Below, in pieces: positions 53,845 through 61,706 of a stretch of DNA of 64,000 bases (its first letter is position 1; each line of letters begins with the position of its first letter). Where the stretch lies: contig JAEWEV010000002.1 of the NCBI GenBank assembly GCA_023389155.1, forward strand, positions 60,016 to 124,015, in the 5' to 3' direction. The notes beneath the pieces were generated by a model that was not told where the DNA came from, made no database searches, and worked only from the letters and a program-made list of their open reading frames with translations. This DNA is from Pseudomonadota bacterium (GTDB taxonomy: Bacteria; Pseudomonadota; Gammaproteobacteria; Burkholderiales; Burkholderiaceae_B). The translations under genes and the position numbers were made by a program.

Positions 53845-54839
53845 GGTTTGATGACATTCAGATAAAGTTTGGGATCAAAGTATTCCGAAGCCGGCGTTGC
53901 GTTGGGTATGGACGCGAAATCAATAAAGAAGTCACTGACACGCTGCAGCCATTGGGTAACTGAGCCATCCGCATACAGTTTGGCCCATTCTTTTGATGTG
54001 AACATTTTCTGTGCGGCATACTGCTCTTTAATATCTGCCAGTGGCACTTGCGGATAATGTTTGCTTTGAATGGCTTCTAGCGCTTTGTCCGTATTGGCGA
54101 CCAGATAGTCATTTGCCTCTGCCCAGCCGGCAATGATTTTCTCCAGAACCTCTTTATTTTTTTCGTAATAATCATTGCGGGCCGCCCACCCACCCATGAT
54201 GGCAGCTTCAGGATAAAAGCTGGAGGCATCCAGCAACATTTTCGCGTCCGGAACTTTGTTGCGGATAGGAATATTGAATGGAACCCATAATGCGATTGCC
54301 GGGACTGCTTTGGAAATAAAGGCAGTGACAGCATCCTGCATGCGCTGGTTGATGATTTTGACGTCTTTCTTCGGGTCCAGTCCATTCTTGCGCAGGGCGT
54401 TATCCAGGAACACGTGGGCAGTGGTGCCTGTGGTCGTGGAAATCTGCTTGCCTTTCAGATCCGCCATCGAGTTGATGCCCATATCCGGATGCACCCACAA
54501 CTGGGCGGTAGCGAATTCCACGTCATTCATCAGGAACACTTTACCCTGACCGCGTGCCGGGAAATTGGACATGACGGCGCCTGTGCTCAGTACATCGATG
54601 CTGCCGCCACTCATTGCCTGGAATAGTTCCAGTCCAGTCTGGAACTGGATAAATTCCATCTGCAATCCGTGCTTTTTCCAGATTCCCATGTCTTCAGCCA
54701 GCCAGATCTGCCCATCGACAGCCAGGGTATGCAGATAGCCCACTTTGATCTTCGTACTGCTTTGTGCAAACAGTGGCGAGGCGTGTAATCCTACCGCTGC
54801 CGTTCCTGCCGCCATCTTGATAAAAGTTCTACGTTTCAT
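53841..54839 (-). CDS. NitT/TauT-type ABC transporter substrate-binding protein
   Basis: This 332-aa protein has a twin-arginine signal (MKRRTFIKMAAGTAAVG) and the NMT1/SsuA fold: KVGYLHTLAVDGQIWLAEDM, then GTTAHVFLDNALRKNGLDPK. A strong AAAGGAGGT precedes the ATG. It captures the substrate of the ABC importer encoded just upstream (ATPase and permease). Family members bind sulfonates, nitrate, thiamine precursors or aromatic acids; the ligand here is likely the compound metabolised by the GMC and enolase-family enzymes. Confidence 0.88.
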   Translation of the reverse strand: MKRRTFIKMAAGTAAVGLHASPLFAQSSTKIKVGYLHTLAVDGQIWLAEDMGIWKKHGLQMEFIQFQTGLELFQAMSGGSIDVLSTGAVMSNFPARGQGKVFLMNDVEFATAQLWVHPDMGINSMADLKGKQISTTTGTTAHVFLDNALRKNGLDPKKDVKIINQRMQDAVTAFISKAVPAIALWVPFNIPIRNKVPDAKMLLDASSFYPEAAIMGGWAARNDYYEKNKEVLEKIIAGWAEANDYLVANTDKALEAIQSKHYPQVPLADIKEQYAAQKMFTSKEWAKLYADGSVTQWLQRVSDFFIDFASIPNATPASEYFDPKLYLNVIKP

Positions 54840-54876
54840 AGCAACTACCTCCTTTGGTATTTGACAGCTGGTGCGC

Positions 54877-55695
54877 CTATGCAGCGCGGTTTTCTTTTGC
54901 CAGGGCTTCCTGTGCGGCGTACTCCTGCATCACACTGTTGTGAATGCGTGCGCGCAATGCGTTGAACTCAGGTGTTTCCTGCAGTGAGCGATGTCGTGGA
55001 TACGGGAAGGGGATCTCGACCACTTCGCGAATACGCGAGGGGCGGGCCGAAATAATCAGGACCTTACTGGATAGATAGACCGCCTCTTCGACGGAATGCG
55101 TAATCAGCATGACAGTTTTGCCTTCGGCATACAGCACGTCCAGCAGAAGATCATGCATGGCACTGCGCGTCTGTGCATCAAGCGCGCCGAAAGGCTCGTC
55201 CATCAGGACAAATTCCGGGCGTACTGCGTAGGTACGTGCAAGTGCGAGTCGCTGCTTCATGCCGCCAGAGAGCGTCTTCGGATAGGCCTTACGGAAATCG
55301 CCAAGACCCATCAGATTCAGGTAACGGTCCACGATTTCTTTTTTCTCTGCTGTCCCCAGATTTTTGCTGACTTTCAGGTTCAACCCGAATGCAATATTCT
55401 GTTCTACCGTCAGCCACGGAAATACCCCGTATTCCTGAAACATTACGCCGCGGTCCGGTCCGGGCTGTGCCACCGGTTTTCCCTCCAGCAGTACTGCGCC
55501 GCTGGAGGGCTTGATGAATCCGGCCGCCATGTTCATTAATGTGGTTTTGCCGCAGCCTGACGGGCCCACAAGTGAAATAAAATCACCCTGATTCACCGTG
55601 AACGACATATCACGGACGACTTCCAGTTCACCCGCAGGCGTATCGAACTGCATGGAAACATTGTCAAAAACAATTCGCTCGTTGTTAGTTTGCAT
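54877..55695 (-). CDS. NitT/TauT-type ABC transporter ATP-binding protein
   Basis: This 272-aa ATPase has Walker A GPSGCGKTT, signature LSGGMKQR and Walker B VLMDEPFGALD, with the switch His in LITHSVEEA. These patterns are those of SsuB/TauB-type ATPases. It starts three bases after the permease stop, and the binding-protein gene follows 37 bases later. Confidence 0.92.
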   Translation of the reverse strand: MQTNNERIVFDNVSMQFDTPAGELEVVRDMSFTVNQGDFISLVGPSGCGKTTLMNMAAGFIKPSSGAVLLEGKPVAQPGPDRGVMFQEYGVFPWLTVEQNIAFGLNLKVSKNLGTAEKKEIVDRYLNLMGLGDFRKAYPKTLSGGMKQRLALARTYAVRPEFVLMDEPFGALDAQTRSAMHDLLLDVLYAEGKTVMLITHSVEEAVYLSSKVLIISARPSRIREVVEIPFPYPRHRSLQETPEFNALRARIHNSVMQEYAAQEALAKENRAA

Positions 55696-55698
55696 CTT

Positions 55699-56481
55699 TT
55701 ATTCTCCTGCCCGATCCTGCCAGCTGATCAATCGGTTTGACAGCTTGCGAATGGCTATATCCATCAGAAGTGCAATCGCACCAATGCAGATAATCCCCAC
55801 ATAAATGGCACGCAGATCAAAGAACGCTGACGCGTTCTGGATCATTGCTCCCAGGCCCTCCTGCGCGGCGACCAATTCTGCAGCGACCAGGGTTGCCCAG
55901 GCGACCCCCAGGGCAACCCGCAGCGCAGTCAGCATGTGAGGCACGGTCATAGGCACCATGACTTTCATGAAAATCTCCATATCGGTAGCACCCAGTGTTT
56001 TCGCCACACGGATATAAACAGGACTGATCTGACTCATTCCTTCATACATGACGATCACAGCAGCAAAGAATGAGGCGTAGAACAGAATGGCAATTTTGGC
56101 CATTTCACCAATGCCGAAATACACGATCACAAGTGGAATAAGTGCGATTGGCGGCAAAGCGCGGAAGAAGTTAACAAGGGGATCGACGAAGCGACGGATT
56201 GGCTTGTACCAGCCGATCAGAAATCCGATAGGAACGGCCAGCAGCATTCCCAGCAGCAAGCCCCCGATAACACGCTGAACAGACATCCACATATTGATCA
56301 GCAGCCCGCCCTGCGTCAGATGTGTCCAGAAGGTCTGCAATACTTCCAGAGGCGAGGGCAGCAGAGCTGGGCTGATCAGGCCGGATGCATGAACCAGCAT
56401 CCACAGCACAATCAGACAGATAAACGGGAAAAGGGACCAGGCGAAATTGCCCAGTGGGTTGCTGCTCGTGGCTTTTGCCAT
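55699..56481 (-). CDS. NitT/TauT-type ABC transporter permease
   Basis: This 260-aa membrane protein has about six helices and SsuC/TauC-type segments (VQRVIGGLLLGMLLAVPIGF, then FFRALPPIALIPLVIVYFGIG and the EAA-like loop VAKTLGATDMEIFMKVMVP). It forms the channel of the importer. It follows the GntR-type regulator by 44 bases on the same strand. Confidence 0.92.
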   Translation of the reverse strand: MAKATSSNPLGNFAWSLFPFICLIVLWMLVHASGLISPALLPSPLEVLQTFWTHLTQGGLLINMWMSVQRVIGGLLLGMLLAVPIGFLIGWYKPIRRFVDPLVNFFRALPPIALIPLVIVYFGIGEMAKIAILFYASFFAAVIVMYEGMSQISPVYIRVAKTLGATDMEIFMKVMVPMTVPHMLTALRVALGVAWATLVAAELVAAQEGLGAMIQNASAFFDLRAIYVGIICIGAIALLMDIAIRKLSNRLISWQDRAGE

Positions 56482-56525
56482 CCTTTCGTCTCCAAGCGTT
56501 TTTTCAGTCGCCGCACCCGGTTATG

Positions 56526-57284
56526 TCATAGCGGCATCTGTTGCGGGTTGTTCTGCAGCAGATCGGTATCAATCTGGATCAGCTGCGCCGGGTATTGAAT
56601 ATGTGCGTAATAAAGAATCTTTCCTGCCGGGTCCTTGAAGACACGACAGACGTCAGCAATAGGATCCCCCACACCGATTTGTAAATGTGTTGCTGTTTCG
56701 CGATCTGATACGGTAATGCGCATGGTCTGGCGCGCCTGATCTATTTTGATATCGGACCTGTCAGCCAGTTGGGGGACCACTGGTGCGGTTCTGTAGCCGT
56801 CCGGGTTGCTGGCAAAAATGGCCTTATCCAGATATAGATCAATCAGGCAGTATGGTGTGTCATTGCGATAATGCACACGAAGTAAACGCTCGTAGCCATC
56901 ACAGTTGCCATCAAAGCCGAAAGCCGGATCCAGTACCCGTTCCCCAGGCTCAATAGGCAGCATGCGAATTTTGAGCGTGGACACGGCCTTGACCAGCTCA
57001 TCGAAACTGTTGGCCAGTTTGAACCAGCGCTGCTCGGACAGATCCTTGGCCACAAACGTGCCGACCCCGCGGGTGCGGCGGATAATGCCGCTATCTTCCA
57101 GCAGGTTCAGGGCCGCCCGCAGGGTAATACGTGATACATCAAATTCGGCCACCAGATTATCCAGGGTAGGAATCTGTTCGCCAAATCGCCATTGCTGGCT
57201 TTCGATCTTCTGGCGCATCAGCTTGGCCACCTGCAGATACAGGGGCATCCGGCTTTCATTGCGCGGCTTTATTTCATTGTGCAT
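56526..57284 (-). CDS. HutC/UTRA-type GntR regulator
   Basis: This 252-aa protein has a GntR winged helix (PLYLQVAKLMRQKIESQQW, then VAEFDVSRITLRAALNLLED) and a C-terminal UTRA ligand domain (YERLLRVHYRNDTPYCLIDL, then QTMRITVSDRETATHLQIG). It is the first gene of the ABC/GMC/enolase operon and is probably its own local regulator, with the imported substrate or a product as inducer. The start at 57284 lacks a strong ribosome site; an ATG at 57248 is an alternative. Confidence 0.86.
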   Translation of the reverse strand: MHNEIKPRNESRMPLYLQVAKLMRQKIESQQWRFGEQIPTLDNLVAEFDVSRITLRAALNLLEDSGIIRRTRGVGTFVAKDLSEQRWFKLANSFDELVKAVSTLKIRMLPIEPGERVLDPAFGFDGNCDGYERLLRVHYRNDTPYCLIDLYLDKAIFASNPDGYRTAPVVPQLADRSDIKIDQARQTMRITVSDRETATHLQIGVGDPIADVCRVFKDPAGKILYYAHIQYPAQLIQIDTDLLQNNPQQMPL

Positions 57285-57335
57285 AAGGTCATAATAATAA
57301 GCACAATTGAAATATACAAGTAGGGGTTAATCCCT

Positions 57336-57360
57336 AAAAGCCGGGGTCTGGGCCCCGGCA
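57336..57360 (-). terminator. Terminator-like hairpin downstream of the aldo/keto reductase
   Basis: GCCGGGG (57340-57346) pairs with CCCCGGC (57353-57359). Read on the minus strand, the stem is followed by TTTTAGGGA. It lies about 215 bases after the aldo/keto reductase stop and before the GntR operon, so it may insulate the two. The T-run is short. Confidence 0.5.
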
Positions 57361-57573
57361 GCCTGAATACATACAACATATATCCGTTCGATCCATGCAT
57401 GCATCACAGTGGGATGAACGGCAAGGAACAACGCTCTTTAGCATCTATAGATCCGCCCCATAGCGAGTTCAAGCTGCTGCTCACCTCAACCTTTAGCGGT
57501 GGAGAAACAGGCAATTGTCCTGGCTCAGATCTGTCGCTGCTGCGAAGATGAGCGTGGCATAACCTGGATAGCG

Positions 57574-58638
57574 TCAGCGATATTTACGTATCCGTTTTTC
57601 TCCAAAAATATTGTTCTGCACCATTGGGCGCTGCAGGAACTCATGAGGGAAACCGGATTCGACATGGGAGATTTCATCCAGGCGCTTTACGTGCTCATCA
57701 GGCAAAACCAGGTCCAGGGCAGCCAGATTATCTTGAAACTGACTGAATGTACGCGCACCGATGATGGGCGTAATAGCCGGCGCCTGGCGTTGCAGGATCC
57801 AGGCAAGAGACACCTGGGCTGCAGAAACGCCAAGTGCTTTTGCGATAACGACCACCTGGTCTGCGATGTCAAGATTGCGCTCAGAAAGCGATCCCATGTC
57901 GACTGCTACTTCCTGGCGGGTGGCATTGGCGGTTTGTGCCACGGAGCCTGCTTTAAGACTATCACGATTGTATTTGCCCGCGAGTACACCGAATCCCAGC
58001 GGTGACCATCCGGTGATGCCAATGCCCAGCGCATCAGCCATCGGCAGCAGCTCGCGCTCCACCGTTCGCTGGATCAGGCTGTACTCGATCTGCAACGCGA
58101 CAAAAGGTGACCAGCCGCGCAGATGCGCCAGGGTCTGCATTTGTGACACCCGCCAGGCCGGCGTGTCCGATATGCCCGCATAGATGATTTTGCCGGCGCG
58201 GACCAGATCGTCGAACGCACGCATGATTTCATCTTCTGGCGTCAACCCGTCCCAGGCATGCAGATACAGCAGGTCAATGTAATCGGTGTTAAGCCGTTTC
58301 AGGCTGGCTTCGACTGACCTGACCATGTTCAGACGATGATTGCCGCTCATATTCGGGTTATCGTCCTGCATGTTTAGTGTGTATTTGGTTGCAAGTACCA
58401 CCCGTTCGCGCCGCTTCTGCAGATAACCTCCGAGCATGGTCTCGGCGGTACCGTTAGTGTAATAGTTCGCCGTGTCGACAAAATTTCCGCCTTTCTCCAG
58501 ATAGGCATCGAAAATGCGCTGTGCTTCGTTGTGATCCGCACCCCAGCCCCAGTCGGTACCGAAGGTCATCGTGCCCAGTGCGACAGGGCTGATACGCAGG
58601 CCGGATCGCCCCAGGGTTGTGTATTCGTTCAATTGCAT
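57574..58638 (-). CDS. Aldo/keto reductase
   Basis: This 354-aa enzyme is a TIM-barrel aldo/keto reductase of the NADP-dependent YajO/Tas-type branch: YTTLGRSGLRISPVALGTM, the catalytic Tyr region FVDTANYYTNG, Lys in VLATKYTLN, and His in LLYLHAWDG. ACGGAGCAACC precedes the ATG at 58638. It is divergent from a LysR gene, which probably regulates it. The natural carbonyl substrate is not evident. Confidence 0.88.
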   Translation of the reverse strand: MQLNEYTTLGRSGLRISPVALGTMTFGTDWGWGADHNEAQRIFDAYLEKGGNFVDTANYYTNGTAETMLGGYLQKRRERVVLATKYTLNMQDDNPNMSGNHRLNMVRSVEASLKRLNTDYIDLLYLHAWDGLTPEDEIMRAFDDLVRAGKIIYAGISDTPAWRVSQMQTLAHLRGWSPFVALQIEYSLIQRTVERELLPMADALGIGITGWSPLGFGVLAGKYNRDSLKAGSVAQTANATRQEVAVDMGSLSERNLDIADQVVVIAKALGVSAAQVSLAWILQRQAPAITPIIGARTFSQFQDNLAALDLVLPDEHVKRLDEISHVESGFPHEFLQRPMVQNNIFGEKRIRKYR

Positions 58639-58865
58639 GGTTGCTCCGTGAAAAAAATGATGAGTGTGATTGCTCTGGCGCGTTTCCGGTGTATGACATG
58701 ACTGCGGCACGCGGTGGAAGTGAGGACCTGCAACCGGAAGCCCGTGTGAACTTGGTTAGCCTTGTTCCTCGAGCAGATGTGCGTAGCTTAATCTGTAGAT
58801 TGTGTTGAAAAAATGGGGCAAAATGAAATACGGAATGAAGCTGTGCTTAATAATCAGGAGCAAAC

Positions 58866-59819
58866 ATGTTCAATATTCCCGGAGACCTTTTGCCCGCGGT
58901 GGCGGCGTTTGCCCGAGTCGCCAAATGTGCCAGCTTCACGCAGGCCGCCGCGCAAATCGGCGTTTCGCCGTCCGCGCTGTCCCAGAGCGTGCGCTCCCTG
59001 GAGAAACGTCTGGGGGTGCGATTGCTCAACCGCAGCACAAGGCATGTGGGCGTTACCGAACTTGGCCGGCAGTTTCTGGATCAGGTTACGCCGGCACTGG
59101 AACAGCTGGGTAATGCGATAGATGGGCTGGATGAACGCAAGGATCAGCCGGCAGGCCTATTGCGCGTCAACCTTTCACACGTCGCCAGTGATCTGCTTCT
59201 CAAGCGTCATATTGCCGGTTTTTTTGACACCTATCCGGAAATCCAACTGGAGCTCATGTTCGATAATCGTCTTGTGGATGTCATCTCGGCGGGATGCGAT
59301 GCGGGTATCAGATTAGGTGAATCACTCGAAAAAGACATGATCGCCGTCCCGTTGGGGGGCCGACAGAGAACCGCGGTTTTTGCATCTCCTGCATATCTGG
59401 AGAAATCCGGCACACCGCAAAAACCCGAGGAGCTGATCAATCATCAATGCATCAACATCCGCAGAACGTCAGGCGACATCTTTCACTGGGAATTGCAGAA
59501 TGACGGTCGTGATTTTGAAATCAAAGTCTCGGGCAATCTGACAGGAAACGATAATACTGCGCTCATCGACATGGTGCGTGAAGGCATGGGAATCGGCTAT
59601 GCATTTGAATACGAAGTAACCGACGACTTTGGACGCGGTACGCTGACTCCATTGCTGGAAAAATACTGGCCCAGTTTTCCGGGGTTTTATCTTTACTATC
59701 CCTCACGCCAGCATATGCCTCGCAAGCTGCGCGTTTTTATTGACTATATGCAGGAGAAAAATCACGTCTCAACTTTGAAAAAGTCGAAGCGCAATTCTCA
59801 AGAAAGGCAGCAAGGGTGA
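58866..59819 (+). CDS. LysR-family transcriptional regulator
   Basis: This 317-aa protein has the LysR winged helix at the N terminus (AKCASFTQAAAQIGVSPSAL, then SQSVRSLEKRLGVRLLNRST) and a C-terminal co-inducer domain (LRVNLSHVASDLLLKRHIAG). AGGAGCAAAC precedes the ATG. It is divergent from the aldo/keto reductase across a 227-bp spacer and likely controls that gene in response to a small molecule. Confidence 0.92.
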   Translation: MFNIPGDLLPAVAAFARVAKCASFTQAAAQIGVSPSALSQSVRSLEKRLGVRLLNRSTRHVGVTELGRQFLDQVTPALEQLGNAIDGLDERKDQPAGLLRVNLSHVASDLLLKRHIAGFFDTYPEIQLELMFDNRLVDVISAGCDAGIRLGESLEKDMIAVPLGGRQRTAVFASPAYLEKSGTPQKPEELINHQCINIRRTSGDIFHWELQNDGRDFEIKVSGNLTGNDNTALIDMVREGMGIGYAFEYEVTDDFGRGTLTPLLEKYWPSFPGFYLYYPSRQHMPRKLRVFIDYMQEKNHVSTLKKSKRNSQERQQG

Positions 59820-60001
59820 CACTGCGCCGCCGTCTGTTGCCTTGACCGGGACGACTAGCCTGCCATGGCGAACCCTGTCAGAGCTCGCAGCACCGACTGT
59901 GGATTCCCTGTGCAGGGCACGGTGGCGCCGCTGACCAGCCAATCTCGGCACATTGCCGCAGTCCTTGCGAAGATGTTTTGGCTGGTCCGCCCTTGACCCG
60001 G

Positions 60002-60811
60002 TTACTTCGTCCTAGGGGCCGGTTCCAGGCCATTCTGTCGAATGGTCTCTTCTGCAGCAGGCGAGCTGAGATATTTGATCAGCTCATTCGCACCTTCCTG
60101 ATTCCGTGCATGGCTTGTAATCCCAGCCGAGAAAATAGTGGCTTTTTGCAGCGCGGGCGGGAGGACACCGACAAAGTCGGCGCCCTTGATTGGCAGCAGT
60201 TCGCTGACCTGCTGCAATCCCAATGCGGCATCGCCACGTGCAACTACGTTCCCTACCCGCTCTGAAACAATGCGCTTACTCTTTGGTTTTACCTGGGCTT
60301 CAATTCCCAGTTTTTTCAGCATCTCCTTTTCATAGTAAGTACCACTTGCACTGGCTGAATACGCAATGGATGGTGCCGCTAGCAAGGCACGTTTTACGGC
60401 TTGCGCACTGCTGATATCCGGTTTGCTTGCGCCTTTCTGTACAGAGATGCCAATGAGTGAGCGCACCAGATCTACCTGGCTACCCTGGACCACCTGACCC
60501 TTGTCAGCAAGCTCATCCAGGGATTTGCGAGCCAGAATGACCATATCGGCAGGTTCCCCGCGGTCAAGTCTGGCAGGAATGGAATCGGTGGCTCCGCCCA
60601 TGGATGAGCCATGGATTATCTCTACATGGTAGCCCGACTGCTTTTCAAACTGTGGCGCCAGCGCTTCTACAGATGACGCAAAGCCGCCGGACGAAATGAC
60701 CTTTATTGTGTTCTTTGGCGCACTGCCCGGCAGATTGCCGCAAGCGGCCAGCACTGTCGATAATGCCAGCGTGGCAAGTAACGCGCGACGACGCAGAAAT
60801 TTGACTGCCAT
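60002..60811 (-). CDS. ModA-like solute-binding lipoprotein
   Basis: This 269-aa protein has a lipoprotein signal with lipobox Leu21-Ala-Ala-Cys24 and a periplasmic-binding fold of the molybdate/tungstate ModA class (IKVISSGGFASSVEALAPQF, then IHGSSMGGATDSIPARLDRG and GDAALGLQQVSELLPI). AAGGAGGAC precedes the ATG at 60811. It has no adjacent ABC permease or ATPase, so it is an orphan and may not bind molybdate. Proteins of this group are also found as standalone sugar-acid-like binders. Confidence 0.82.
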   Translation of the reverse strand: MAVKFLRRRALLATLALSTVLAACGNLPGSAPKNTIKVISSGGFASSVEALAPQFEKQSGYHVEIIHGSSMGGATDSIPARLDRGEPADMVILARKSLDELADKGQVVQGSQVDLVRSLIGISVQKGASKPDISSAQAVKRALLAAPSIAYSASASGTYYEKEMLKKLGIEAQVKPKSKRIVSERVGNVVARGDAALGLQQVSELLPIKGADFVGVLPPALQKATIFSAGITSHARNQEGANELIKYLSSPAAEETIRQNGLEPAPRTK

Positions 60812-61706
60812 GATGAGTCCTCCTTGGGGTTGTTGACTTGCTGTCATTCTTTGCGAGCCTTATTTTGCAGCTCGCGTCTGAGTTTAAATGGCGCCGTCGT
60901 ATTGCGCGCATGAAAGCGTTCCTTTATCACAAATGAAATAAAAAATTACATATTCGCGAAAAGGGTCATTATCAGATACCACCGCGGAAAACGGCTTCAA
61001 TTTTTAATACGGTTGTTATTACATAATGTTGCAATTATGTTGTGAATATCATATTTCACCCGTAATAAAAGGACCATATGTGTACAAAATACGTTTGATA
61101 ATAGAATTATTTCTTTTGATTTTGGCCCGCAATATTTTTGATTTCGGAATCGCGAATGCGCGTAATTTTGTACCCACTTAAGCAGAAGTCGGTTTGCATT
61201 AATTCAAAATAAATATCGTTAATTTAAGAATAAAACACGCTTAAATCTGCTATATGTTGTTAACGCCACACAATTATTAAAAAAAATAATATATTTTTAC
61301 ATTTGTAAAGTTGTCACCTTTTTCGGCACAACAAATTCCCATTTGTAAACCATATCTCATTGTTTTATAAAAATAAAATTTCCTTCCTGGCGCTAACTAC
61401 TTAACAAAATTTTCGGTTCTTTATTATTTACCCTCGCAGGACCCAAAATCAGGAAATTTGAAAGCTAAAAAGTTTTGGATTTCTTTTCAGTTTCACAATT
61501 TACTTGTGATTTTCGTTCAGTCATAATTCGTAACCTTTTTTGGTAGATCCGATCATTTATTGCCAAGCTTCATCTCGCAAATCCGATCTCTTGTTCACCA
61601 TTAATCGTAGGTGGTTGCGGTGTGTTCTCGAAGCAGCAGGTGGCCGGAAACGGTCGGATTCATACAGCTTTTTGCTAAGAAAATCTCTCATTGCTATAGG
61701 AACAAG
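60812..61706. other. Long AT-rich intergenic region upstream of the adhesin
   Basis: About 895 bases lack any recognisable gene. The sequence is visibly far richer in A and T than the rest of the window, especially 60940-61540, with many runs such as AAAAAAATAATATATTTTTAC. This is typical of regions bound by H-NS-like silencers or of recently acquired DNA. It must contain the promoter of the adhesin gene. Confidence 0.6.
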
